64,000 bases of DNA from Aphanomyces cochlioides (taxonomy: Eukaryota > Oomycota > Saprolegniomycetes > Saprolegniales > Verrucalvaceae). Below the pieces are notes generated by a model, which saw nothing but the letters and a program-made list of their open reading frames with translations, was not told the DNA's origin and searched no databases. The position numbers and the translations under genes are program-made. The stretch's first letter is position 1. Each line of letters begins with the position of its first letter. The DNA lies in contig JAHQRK010000013.1 of NCBI GenBank assembly GCA_019828595.1, positions 124,001 to 188,000 on the forward strand, read 5' to 3'. Shown one piece after another: positions 32,395-42,759 of this stretch.

Positions 32395-32814
32395 AATGGC
32401 TTTTAATTCTGACTCTGTATTAGAAAGAGCTATGTGCTGCGTCGAGCTTGCCCAGACCCAGCCTTCCGGATAAGATAAACGGTGACGGATTTACGATCTT
32501 TAGTTTGACTCGCGAAAGAAGCGTCTGTAAACACATCGTACGCTACTCGGTCGGCGTCGCCATTTAAGTAGAGACCATATGTAGACGTTTATACTAAATA
32601 CCCAATGACATGGAAGGGCTTTTTGACCATGTGGGAGATCAGATAACTCCCATGTTTCGTTCTCGAGTAATGCATTGTACTCTGAGTCCAGTGCATCACG
32701 CCAGTTGGTAGAGTCAGGACTCTGCATCACTGATCTGTAGGAACTGGGAACTTGATGAACTCTTTGTTCAGGAGAGAAAGAGATTTTTGGAATTACTTTA
32801 TCAACAGAAGTCAT
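32395..32814 (-). pseudogene. Copia reverse transcriptase start fused to RNase H
   Basis: The minus frame reads SPDSTNWRDALDSEYNALLE, NETWELSDLPHGQKALPCHW, the typical start of Copia reverse transcriptase. It then jumps within a few codons to RNase H (YLNGDADRVAYDVFTDASFA, DRKSVTVYLI). The palm with the active-site Asp pair is deleted. A 46-bp tandem duplication lies just upstream, near 32790-32870. Confidence 0.82.
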
Positions 32815-33062
32815 TAAACAAGGACTATTACTTCATCAACAGAAGTCGTTAAACAAGCATACTCACTAAGATGTGCAGGTCTTTTCCGAAAACATGTAGG
32901 CCTAGGATCGGGCTTTTGACAAAAGTGGGGTCTATTTGATAACCGTAGACAAAGTGGACCATCTTACCAAAAGTGGGGGCAATTCTAAGAATGGGGGCCT
33001 TGCCCCCCCAGAGGAGTGGGGGCTGGTTTCAAATAGTGTTAAATATATTAGATAGTGAAATA

Positions 33063-34635
33063 CTTCCTCTGTCCCACATTACTGCTACCAAATGACTTCT
33101 CTTCAACCCCAAAAATTCATTTCTTTACCAAATTTGATGTTTGATATCATTAAATAAAGTGCATAAAAAACTAAAGGAGTCGGCCATTGGCTGCCACGAG
33201 CTTAAACTGAAGTTTCGCGCTCAAAATCAACGTCCAATATCCACCACCCGAATAATAATACGCCACATATACAAATCAAAACATTTTCAAATTTGCCGCC
33301 ATGAACCAAGCCCCACGTGAGATCTCGAGCATCAAGAAAGTAGAAGTCATCCAACGCCTCCATCTCTTCCTCAATAATGGAAAGTTGGTCCGTGGCACTT
33401 TCTCCAGGACTGCTGAGGAGCTTGCCGTCAACCGCCGCACCGTTGCATCCATTTGGCGCACGTTCTGCAGCCGTGGAACGACAACATCAAAAAAGTTTGG
33501 GAGAGTTGGGGCTAAGCCTCTCTACTTGCCTCACGCAATCCAAGAACTAGTGCGTGCTGTACCCATTGACCAACGCTCGACAATGCGCGACATCTCCGTG
33601 GCCACTGGCATCTCCTTGGGAACGCTTAGCCGACACCTGAAGAAGGGGACCTTTTCTCGTCGCTCAACAAGCATCAAGCCCCTCCTCTTGGATGCCAACA
33701 AGTTGGAACGTGCCGCATTTTGCCGTTCAATTCGACAATCTATGGGACGTTGTCCACTTGGATGAGAAGTGGTTCAACGTGGACAAGGACCGCCGTAAGG
33801 TGTACCTCGTACCTGGTGAGACGCCGCAGCGTCGGTGGTGGCAAAGCAAGAGATTCATCCCCAAAGTCATGTTCCTCGCTGCCGTCGCTCGTCCACGCTT
33901 TGACGAGGACCGTGGTTCCTTGTTCGACGGGAAGGTAGGCATGTGGCCGTTCGTGTCGATGGCCCCCGCTGTGCGCACGTCCAGGAATCGCCCGGCTGGA
34001 ACTATGGTCACAACGCTAGTCAACGTGGACGCTGCTGTGTGCCGCGACTTTGTGATCAACAAGGTCGTACCTGCAATCAAGGCGAGATTCCCAAGTTCGA
34101 ACAAGCGCGTCGTACTCCAGCTGGACAATGCCACGCCACATCGCTCCATCACCGACGCGGAGTTGGAGGCGGTCTCCACTGATGGGTGGATCTTCGTTAG
34201 GCGCCGGCAGCCTCCCAACAGCCCGGACCTCAACGTCCTGGATCTGGGCTTCTTTGCGTCGATCCAATCACTACAATTGAAGAAGGCCAGCCGCACTGTG
34301 GATGAAGTGATCCGATACACTCTTGCTGCCTTTGATGAGTTGAGTTATGAGAAACTCGAGAGTGTCTTTCTAACCTTTCAAGCGGTGATGCGGCTGGTAC
34401 TGGAGCATAATGGCGACAACAACTTTGCCCTGCCTCACCTGAAGAAGGCGTTCCTGCGACGCGCTGGTCTGCTCATGACGAACGTGTCCTGCCCTGTGTC
34501 GCTTCTTCTGTAGGTCAGGGATTTATAACCAATGAATGCATTGTATTTGTTGATCAACCAATCATATGAGTTTGGTCACAGTAATGTGGAAAAAGTGGAT
34601 TTTTCTTTTGGCAAAGTAACGTGGGACAGAGGAAG
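33063..34635 (+). mobile_element. Mariner-like element with Stowaway-type ends
   Basis: 1573 bp. The ends CTTCCTCTGTCCCACATTAC and, read inwards, CTTCCTCTGTCCCACGTTAC resemble the CTCCCTCCGTCCC ends of plant mariner/Stowaway elements. TA flanks both sides (33061-33062, 34636-34637). It is nested in the MULE and contains one nearly intact transposase. Confidence 0.92.
33301..34513 (+). pseudogene. Mariner (plant-type DDD) transposase, one frameshift
   Basis: The N-terminal half (33301-33715) has two helix-turn-helix regions (TFSRTAEELAVNRRTVASIW; MRDISVATGISLGTLSRHL). A single-base shift near 33715 moves to the frame of 33692-34513. There the catalytic residues are HLDEKWFNVDKD, LQLDNATPH and NSPDLNVLDLGFFASIQSLQ, giving D-D-D with about 38-39 residues between the last two, as in plant-type mariners. 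About 400 residues in total. It is the best-preserved transposase here, and one base separates it from an open frame. Confidence 0.92.
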
Positions 34636-34687
34636 TAAATAAAATGAAACCGCATTGACATCCCAAATTTCAACGAAAACTCTTGTC

Positions 34688-36158
34688 ATGGGCGAAAGTG
34701 AAGGCAACGACTCACCTCCACATTGTGCATGCACAAGCCAGGGGCGTACTCTATACAAGAATATGATTTTTGAAAACAGAAAGTCATTCGGCAACTGTCT
34801 GCAAGACATCGCTCTCACTCAAGGCAAACGCATTATTATCGATAAGATATCAAGCGGTGGGAATAATATAACATTTCGCTGTTCAAGTCCCACTCTATAC
34901 TCCTTCTTTGTTCGAGTCCTTAAATCCAAGAAAGATGCGCGTGGATTCTTCATCAGTTCCTTCAATTTGGAACATCATGAATGTTCTGGACATTCCAAGT
35001 CCACATGCCGTCAAATTACTGAAGTTGAAGTCACCCGAGCGGCTGTGACAGTGAACCCCAAAGCGTCTGCAAAGTAAGTCATGAGCCAAGTTCAGCAGAC
35101 CAGTGGCATGGCGTGCAACCAGCGAATGATGTGTCGTGCTCAAGAAGCGATCAAGGAATACATTATGGGAGACTACGAAGAAAATTTCAAGAAATTGTCG
35201 TTCCTTTTTGAAGAATTTTGCCGTCTCAACCCTGGAAGCCACCAAGCGTTTGACCTGGATAGCGAAGGACGCTACAAACTCTCAGCCACCCACTCATTTC
35301 AAGACACATGGATCTCGGTCAACGAGTCCTCGGACCTTCATGAAACGTGGATTTTACCGATAAGTGATGCTGATTTTAGTCGGGCGAACTGGCAACAATA
35401 CCAACATTCTACTTGCGGTTGCCCTGTGGCGTAGTGAAGATGAAGACAATTGCCGATGATTCCTTCATCAGGTTGATGCATCCATCAAGTGTTATCGACA
35501 TCAAGATGTACGGCTGGAGAACAACAAATTTTGTGGAATCGGCAAGTGGTGCTGCTATCCATACAAGGTGATGTTCCCTTTTCACTTTTCAAAGAATGCA
35601 TGGACAAATGCATTAAGCAAGCATATGAAATCCAGAAAGAAGGCGAGTCGTGGCAACAAGATGGATACAAGGTGACAGGTTATCCAGAGAATATGATTAA
35701 ACAAGAGCAAACTCTTGCAGGAACCTATAGTGTGCATCCCAACACGAACTCAGTATCATACCTGAGAAGCACGCGGACATGTCCTGTTCATCAACGAGTC
35801 GATCTTGACGCGAAGTCATGCACATGCCCCTACATGCGTCAAATAGGACTACCTTGCCGTCAACACGTTGCAGCGCAGATTAAGTACAAACGGATTCAAG
35901 AACTCTATGACGCATGTGACCCATGCAATCTGGTGAGTATGGGTGTGGCAATTCTGGTATTGGGCTTGCCCTGGAAGAACCATTCAAGCTCGAAGTGTCC
36001 TGCCCCCGTTAAGAATCCTTAACCATGTGGGGTGCACGAAAACCAAACGCATGCGTAGCCATCAAGAACTACCAACTGCTCATTCCACAGTGAAAACTCG
36101 TAAGTGCACCCTGTGCGGCGACGTCGGGCATAACAAACGCTCCTGTACCACCAACTAA
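34688..36158 (+). pseudogene. MULE transposase pseudogene, catalytic core deleted
   Basis: The N-terminal DNA-binding part (34688-35075) includes RTLYKNMIFENRKSFGNCLQ and a Cys/His patch (HHECSGHSKSTC). A helical block follows (QRMMCRAQEAIKEYIMGDYE) and ends at GCPVA near 35433. The sequence then resumes at YGWRTTNFVESASGAAI (about 35510) without the central DDE region. A SWIM zinc finger (CTCPYMRQIGLPCRQHVAAQ) and a C-terminal zinc knuckle (CTLCGDVGHNKRSC) complete it. Frames change several times. It belongs to the element whose ends are at 32910 and 38109. Confidence 0.82.
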
Positions 36159-36207
36159 AGAGTACCAGGTAAAAAATATCTGACAAAACCTGTTGAATAT
36201 TCCTCTC

Positions 36208-36330
36208 GTAGTTTTGAGCAAGGCTCTGGTAGTTTTGATCAAGACTCTCGCAGTTTTGAGCAGTGCTCCGCTAGTTTTGAGCATTTCCCCGGTACTTTTG
36301 CGCAAAGCTCCTGCAATTTTGAGCAAACTC
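36208..36330. repeat. 21-bp minisatellite, six copies
   Basis: Unit TAGTTTTGAGCAAGGCTCTG plus G, repeated head to tail with variation. Being 21 bp it keeps a 7-residue periodic frame on both strands. It lies between the MULE transposase and the C2H2-RING gene. Confidence 0.8.
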
Positions 36331-36614
36331 GGTTCTAGGCCTGATCAAAATCCCATTGTCTTTTGCGCAATTCTTCCTACTGCATGAAGTATGGAGCTAG
36401 ATGTAGGTGATCCGAACTAGAGCTCCAAACAGTAAATAAAATTCTCTCATTACCAAGGATGCCCAATTTAGTGGAATTCACCATCGAAAAGCACGTACAA
36501 TCAATAGGCTGCATAAATTAATCATGATTGTGATTCTAGGTTTGACAGTTCAACATTGAAACTATGATTAAAGCTGTATCTTACTTCTGTATAAAATAAA
36601 CCTATATCATATTA

Positions 36615-37396
36615 GAGACATTTAGCAAGTCCGAAAAGTGAGCACTTTTTCGGCTTTTGTCTTTGTTCGATTACGGTTAAATGCCAAGTCGGATATGTGC
36701 TATTGTGTGCATTTAGTAAGTCGGCAAAGTAGATAGTCCTACAATCACGTTACATCTCTACGTCGACTGTCGAATGATTGTGAGATCGTCTTCTTTGTCC
36801 ATTTTCTAATGACAATAGCACCTCTCCGACGGGAAATCTTGCGATCGAGTGTGAGTTTGCGCTTGCTCCTTAGGCTCCTCCACCGAAGCAATGCACCTGA
36901 CGTTTGGCTATTCCGGACAAGTGATTCACTCTAGACGATTACATGACGCTGACTGCCTCGAGAAGTTTCGTTTAACCAAGGACATTCGAAGGCTTGTACT
37001 TTGCCTGCTATCACCTGAATACATAACTGCGCTTAAGCTCTAACAGTAAAAGTTGCGTGAATTTAGTCGAGTCATGCGCAGATTTAAGGATTAGACACAA
37101 GAGCTCTGGTCCCTGTCTCCTGTCCATTTGATCTTCTTCCGTCGGCGAATGCCCTTGTCAACATTCGCCAAAAAATCAAACACGACAAAGCCACGGACGA
37201 TTTCATCGTGCTCGGATTGTAAATTTGTCATGTTTGATTGATTGCTTTGAAGTCGGGAAAGTGAAAAACTGTTCCAACTTTGGATCTCAAAGCCGGCAAA
37301 GTGGGGCACTTTTCCAACTCGATTTCCAGCTTTTCGAATTTCGTAGTAATCAGATAACCGAAGTTAAAATCGGAATTCCGACTTGCTAAACGTCTC
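36615..37396. mobile_element. Non-autonomous inverted-repeat element inside the MULE
   Basis: The ends GAGACATTTAGCAAGTCCGA and, read inwards from 37396, GAGACGTTTAGCAAGTCGGA are inverted repeats of about 20 bp. Subterminal words (GGCAAAGT, AAAAGTG with CACTTTT) recur near both ends. No transposase is seen; a minus frame at 37091-37309 is unidentified. Confidence 0.6.
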
Positions 37397-37593
37397 TCTT
37401 GATAATTGATCCATTCGATCAGCGGTCTCTATAAATTTATACCTGTCAGACCTATCATCTTCGACAGTTGTACAGTTGTACAGTATAACAGTGATATTAT
37501 ATGCATCATCGGATTGAAAAAAGTAACTTATGTCGCTTAGAATGTCTATTTCTTGCACATATATCAAATTTCAGAGTTAAAAAACAAATTCAA

Positions 37594-38001
37594 TTATATG
37601 TTTAAAACAATGAATGGTTCGCGACAGAATGGACAAGGAGGTGGACCTTCGCGGCGACCCAATATAGGATCTCGCCCGTTATGGATTGCTTAGAGTTTAA
37701 GAAAGCACTTTTCATGCAACTTATGGTCGCATTTGACAGATTGGAGCCACTTTCGCGCGGGGGATTTGCAAATTCCACACCGCTCAAGCTTTGGTACATA
37801 CTTGTTTCTTTTTCTCTCGGCGTATTTCCTTTTTACGACAGCTTTCGCGGCATTTAGACGCCTTTGGCGTAACTCAGGATATCGCTGTTCTTTGCACTTG
37901 CGTCGCTTTTGATGAACCTGCATATTATGCTTGCATGAAAACTTGGAGCGACACTTTGTACAGTAGAATGGACCAATAGCCATTTTTGGGGGCAACGTCA
38001 T
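37594..38001 (-). pseudogene. C2H2 zinc finger plus RING-like protein carried inside a MULE
   Basis: The likely start at 38001 (MTLPPKMAIGPFY) is followed by a C2H2-type finger (YCTKCRSKFSCKHNMQVHQK), a basic Lys/Arg-rich helix (RRLNAAKAVVKRKYAERKRN), then CGICKSPARKWLQSVKCDH and KLHEKCF, and PCPFCREPF. The last blocks match a RING pattern: C-x2-C, then C-x-H-x2-C, then C-x2-C. RING domains recruit E2 enzymes for ubiquitin transfer. One in-frame TAA (37690-37692) lies between the central Cys/His and the final Cys pair; the frame otherwise runs to 37594. The gene lies inside the MULE termini, convergent with the transposase. Whether it is a standard gene of this MULE family or captured host sequence is open. 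Confidence 0.65.
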
Positions 38002-38118
38002 ATCGATAATGACAAGTGTGAGGGCCCACAAGAAATGACTGGTTATGGCCCCCACTTCCAATCGTTTTTCCCCACTTTTGGTAAGATGGTCCACTTTTGT
38101 CAAAAGTCCCCTAGGATC

Positions 38119-39300
38119 ATCATTATGCATATCAACTTCAACATCTCTAGGTGAAGTTGCAGTAGCCGATTTTCGATCAGTAGCAGGTCGTTTAGAAGAT
38201 CGTTGAACTGTCAAGTTATAAACTCCCACTGTACCTTGATTCGAAGAAACAGGCAGGGGAGGAGTTTATTGGCTGGTTTAGCCACATTTAAATTCGAAAT
38301 GTCGTCACTGTCGTAATCATATAGGAGGAGATTCGACGTTATGAAATACGTTATTAACAATGTTAGTTTCGTTCAACCGAACCTCGTTTGTATCGAACGC
38401 GTTCTTAATAGCACGTTTTTCATAGATTGGATCGAACAGGACATCTCTTGCAACAAAGAAACGATTATTTTCAATGTCCAGGAGTCTACACCCCTTGTAG
38501 TCCTCCGACACTCCTAGGAAACGGCACTTTACAGATCGTGCCGATAGCTTCTTATCTGACCATTGCTCTTTAGGAACGTAGGCAAAGCAAGTACACCCAC
38601 GTATATGGAGGTGACTTAAGTCGGGCTTACTACTGTACAATATTTCATAGGGCATTTTAAACGCCAGCCATTTCATAGGTGTTCGGTTCTGAACATAGTT
38701 GAAGTACACCAGTGCCTCTGGCCACCAGGTTTTCTGGACCCAATTTCATTTCGGTACGACATGCGACGCATTTTCATTTCAGCACATACTTTACAGAAAA
38801 ACTGTACTCGTTTTAGGAGTTCCATAGGAACGAGAGGTACACAAGGAAGGCCTACTCGACTTAGTATACGCATTACAGTATCCTTATTCGCATGACCCAT
38901 ACGGACATGACATTACTGTAATATAGCCTTAGCACTAGTTCTAGAATCATCACTTTTGACTCTACTAGGCTTAGCTTTCGCATGCTGACATGCGGACTGT
39001 CTCTGTCATAGGTTGTAATGTCGGACGTAGTATGTCTCACTTATTGCAATTGAGACAAATTGAAGTTGCCAATTAACAAACACAAATTTATACGGTCCAT
39101 TCAGACTGTCTATAATTTGAAACCCAGCCCTTTTTAGCGCATTCTCACTAAGAATGTTGGCACTTGCACCCGGCACAAAATATACACTCTCGAACGAAAA
39201 ATCCTTTAACTCTTTTTCAATATAGAGTCTAATCGTTCCAACACGAGTGCTGCATAGCGTGGAGCCATCTCCAAACGTAAACTTGTATTAATTACTCTGT
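38119..39300 (-). pseudogene. Copia protease, pre-integrase and integrase remnants
   Basis: Minus reading: GDGSTLCSTRVGTIRLYIEK, VYFVPGASANILSENALKRA (protease to pre-integrase border), MGHANKDTVMRILSRVGLP and CKVCAEMKMRRMSYRN (gag pre-integrase zinc region), then directly WPEALVYFNYVQNRTPMKWL and FLGVSEDYKGCRLLD (integrase C-terminal part). The catalytic D-D-E section between GSRK and WWPEAL is missing. The tail ends at NDDPR where the MULE inserted. Confidence 0.83.
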
Positions 39301-39622
39301 TTAAAGGTTTTAAAGAAAGAGGTCTCGTATGTCATGTAGAGTGGAGAACCTAATCACTAGGATCAACACTCTTAGATCTCTCAAACAGATACGGTGCATG
39401 ACGCATTACCAGGGTAAGTTTTGCGACACTTTTAGTGAGCGAAGTTATTTCCGACCATTTATTCGGCCCGTTTTAATCATTTTCGGCATCATTAAAAAAT
39501 AAAAATCATTATGCAACTTAGAATATTCGTTTTCTGATTGGCTAAAATTTACTCCATATCATCATCTGATTGGTCATAAATCGAGCTATCAGGATGTATC
39601 ATCCCATTCATTACTGATTGGT

Positions 39623-41144
39623 TTAAAATAAAATTTCCGGGTAGGTTGGAATTCCCGGATAATGCTTCATTTTTGGATACTTTGTTTGCCTTTGCAATGT
39701 TTGCACCGACACTGCGCTTCTTGACGCGCTGATGTTGTTGCGCTCGATACCTGCCTTCTCATCGCTGATGTGATGAGGGCAGGCCACCTTAAAGTGGCCT
39801 TTGCCACCTACATTAGTGGTTCTGTGGCAGTAAAAACACTCAGTATACTTTTTAGCTTTCTTATTGGTCTTGTTGACCTTAGCTTGGTTTACAGAGATTT
39901 CGCGCTTACTGCCGCGCTTTGATGCTGTCATGTCAGCAATGGCCTCACTGGACCTAGTGTTAAACACTTGCTTCACTACAGTCTCAATAACAGAGACTTT
40001 AAAACCATCCTTAGTTTGGCTCACTTTTGAACAAAAAAAACTCAGAAGGAAGTGCGGCGACAATTGTCTGTGAAACTTGATAATCAGATATCAAAGGTTC
40101 ATCAACATTCTTTACATACAGCTCCCGTGATGTCCTTTCAGCGACTTTAGAACTACAGGGAGCGACGTTGAATAACAGCCTGGTGGTTTGCAGAGATATT
40201 GAACTAATCAGAGTGCTCATAAATATTTAAATACGTTTAATTGGTTAAATGTTGGAACATTCATTTGATTGCATTTTGAGTCCCACTGACCCCAGAAATT
40301 TATTGCCATGAGATGAGTTGCATCGATGAGTTGAACTGATCGGCAATTTCATAGCTTGATTTTTCACGATAACGTTAAGACAGAATCCATGAGCTTTGGA
40401 TGCAAAAGTGATTGAATATCTACACCGCAGCTCATTTGAATTTGATGTAAACCGAAGGCAACATCTCCAACAGATGAAGTGCTATCGAAAGGAATTTAAA
40501 AAGCTCCTATTGAAGTTTTAATGAAAATTAAAAACAGTTAACTGACTTACACAGTTTAATCATGGTCAAAATGAATGTTTGTTTTTCTAAATTAATCACA
40601 ATTTGCTTCAATGTACTGCAATTGGAATTTTTTTGTCCAAATTGTCCTTCTCATTGCAGAAAAAATGCTATCACAAATGACCTTTCACATCTATTGTCCT
40701 TCCTACATTGTAGCCACAATGTCATCCTACAATAGGTGCAACTACTCCTAAAACTAAATATCCTATCACTAATCACAGTACTACTTTGCCACCCACGAAT
40801 ATTTTTATTCATTACAAACTTCAGCTAAAATATGATTGGTCATATTATCTAAATTGATGACCAAATAAAGCTTGTACTTTGGCTGTCGCTCCCTGTAGTT
40901 CGTCGACGTCGATGATTGGCTGAAATTTCATCCAGTCAGAATGCGCCGAATGATAGGGCCGTTCCACTACTCCGAGCTCACAGTCGTGGGTAGTTGAAAG
41001 CGCGTTGAGGTGGGCGATGAATCGAGCCTTCCAAGATGTGAAGGTCGCCTTCTTGCAGTGGAATTTCAGGTCCCTAAGACCTTTGTCGGACGCGGAAGAG
41101 TCACCATGGGATCGTAGATGGGAGGCGACAGGGGACACTTGAAA
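39623..41144 (-). pseudogene. Copia gag, interrupted
   Basis: The N-terminal part (40845-41144) starts just inside the LTR and includes FTSWKARFIAHLNALSTTHD. About 620 bp of AT-rich, non-coding DNA (40221-40844) follows and is probably another insertion. The C-terminal part (39623-40220) has ISDYQVSQTIVAALPSEF and the zinc knuckle CFYCHRTTNVGGKGHFKVAC (CCHC type) in a basic context. Frames shift at about 40030. Confidence 0.78.
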
Positions 41145-41435
41145 TGTTAATTAACAGCAGCGGGGAAGGAGCAGAACACACAGGTAAAGTGGCTCAACCT
41201 AGGTAGATTGGACTTACATACAACCCACATAACATCATAGCCAATTAGTGGTGACAACCGTCTTTACAGTTGCTTCCTCACAACCATGAATTCATTTAAT
41301 ACATAGAATAAATTAAAGCAGGCCAACGACACGCATCATCTCTATGATGTGTGCCGTCTTGCCAATAGAATTGGGTTGAGGGTCGTGCTAGACGATTCTC
41401 AGCCGGTTACCCATAAGCCATGGGTTCTTTACACG
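41145..41435 (-). repeat. Copia 5' LTR, truncated
   Basis: Matches 29912-30205 with many scattered differences and stops about 25 bp before the expected end. Divergence between the two LTRs is much higher than for the Gypsy LTRs, so this Copia is old. Confidence 0.8.
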
Positions 41436-42653
41436 ACGACGGGTGGTCGGCGCCGTCAACTTTACAAAAGTCGAACAAATTGTCAATATTGAACCAACGC
41501 AATTTATTTCGAATAGTTTTCACGATTCGTCGATGGCCTGGATGTCGAATCCATCGCACCCTATTCAAACTTCACATGTTTTCGTCTACTTTTTAAAAGT
41601 AGGTCCAGGACCTATTTGGGGAAAAAGTCGAGAAACCCATCTATTTCTGATAACATCGATGAAGAATAAGTCGACATTTTCCAACTTCGACCAGGCCCTA
41701 AGTATAAGGAATCCGACAAATAGGAGAAGAAGCGAGACAATTGAGTTACGTCAACTACCTCAGTGCTTGGTAAATCCATCATTGGCACGTGCAATACACA
41801 AGCAACGTCGTGGCATTGATTTCACATAGATTGGAGTGCTTCAATTGGGATTTTTGACGATGCCTTTGAAATGGCCAATTCCAATTCATCTGTTGTACGA
41901 TACTGCTTTCCATTGTAATAAACAGCTCGAGCCAAGATCACTCAGAGGTTCTTAATCGGATTGAGATCCAGGGAGAGCGCGGGATGAGGAAACAGGCGCA
42001 TATTTTTATCGGTCAAAAAGGACAGGGTAACTGTCCTTTTTGACCTTTTCCCGAAGTTACGGATTTATTTTGCCGACTTCCCTTATCTACATTCTTCTAT
42101 CAACTAGAGGCTGCTAAAGTTGGAACGGTGAGTCACAGCCCCGTCTTGTTGGAAGGTAAATGCACCACCATGGTCAGTGATAGCAAACGAAAACAAGTAG
42201 GCTTGGAGAGTTTCAACGTACAAAATAGAATTTTGGATGCCTTGAAGGAAAGCCAGGTCAGACCTACCACGACTAAAAAACAAGCCTAAATCATGACACT
42301 CCCACCTCCATTTTTGAGAATGAGTTGGGCTCCTTTCTCAAGTCGTGAAAGGTATACTTGAAGCCATCTGGGCCGTCGAGATAGATTTTTTTCATTCGAC
42401 CAAATAATCTCGCCGCAGCTCGGTGGGTTTGTAGTGTTGACTTCATCATACTTCAAGCGAGCCTCCTTGTGCACTGTTGTGAGCTGTGTTGCTGCAGTTC
42501 GCTTCGTATACTTGAGTTGTGGTACATCAAGGAGGATTTTTTGCACTCGACGCTCACCGGTGACGTGTTGTGTTGTTTATCGTTGTTGAGTTTTGGTCGT
42601 TGATTAAAGTTTCGTGTCTTGTGAGTCTCTCGTGTTTTCAACTCACTTGACAT
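41436..42653 (-). pseudogene. Second Tc1/mariner-like transposase pseudogene
   Basis: Minus reading: VPQLKYTKRTAATQLTTVHK, EIIWSNEKNLSRRPRWLQVY, GGGSVM, DLAFLPGIQ-like LQGIQNSILYVETLQ, TFQQDGAVTHRSNF, then PALSLDLNPIKNL, stop, VILARAVYY. The block WSNEK stands where the first catalytic Asp (WSDEK) is expected, so that residue is changed to Asn. The Trp after NL is a stop. Several frames are used. Neither terminus could be defined; its left end abuts the truncated Copia LTR. Confidence 0.8.
42011..42045. repeat. Perfect 15-bp inverted repeat with 5-nt loop
   Basis: GGTCAAAAAGGACAG, GGTAA, then CTGTCCTTTTTGACC. It lies in the Tc1-like pseudogene between the second Asp block and the last block, where no such sequence is expected, so it looks like a small insertion or a template-switch product. 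Confidence 0.8.
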
Positions 42654-42759
42654 TTTCTCTAGTTTGCTGAAGTATCGTCGGTCATCGCTAATTGTACCAG
42701 CGTATTGTCCAGATTCTTGCTATTTTGTGACCCAGGTAAGTGGCATGCTTCGTACAATG

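Larger units (their letters stand above)
32910..38109 (+). mobile_element. MULE (Mutator-like) transposon with 9-bp target duplication
   Basis: The inverted ends GGGCTTTTGACAAAAGTGG (32910) and, read inwards from 38109, GGACTTTTGACAAAAGTGG continue through ACCATCTTACCAAAAGTGGG. The left end holds an extra internal duplication. A perfect 9-bp duplication CCTAGGATC (32901-32909, 38110-38118) is diagnostic for MULEs and breaks the Copia frame at NDDPR. Inside are a core-deleted MULE transposase on plus, a mariner, a 21-bp minisatellite, a short inverted-repeat element and a minus-strand C2H2-RING gene. Total length 5200 bp. Confidence 0.92.
29912..41435 (-). mobile_element. Ty1/Copia retrotransposon, defective, with nested insertions
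   Basis: LTRs lie at 29912-30230 and 41145-41435. Minus-strand coding order is gag (41144-39623), protease and pre-integrase (39300-38760), integrase tail (38709-38119), reverse transcriptase start and RNase H (32814-32395, 30613-30371): the Copia order. Two younger elements split it: a MULE (32910-38109) and a Tc1 element (30616-32394). Removing them joins frames exactly (NDDPR-PTC and KAI-SEGCKECEW). The integrase core and most of the reverse transcriptase are missing, so it is non-autonomous. The right LTR lacks its last 25 bp or so, where a Tc1-like pseudogene begins. The nested parts account for over half its length. Confidence 0.9.

Noticed and set aside
37690..38229. Start of the C2H2-RING protein at 38229
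   Set aside because: The part before 38110 is Copia coding sequence outside the MULE terminus; the gene must start inside the element.
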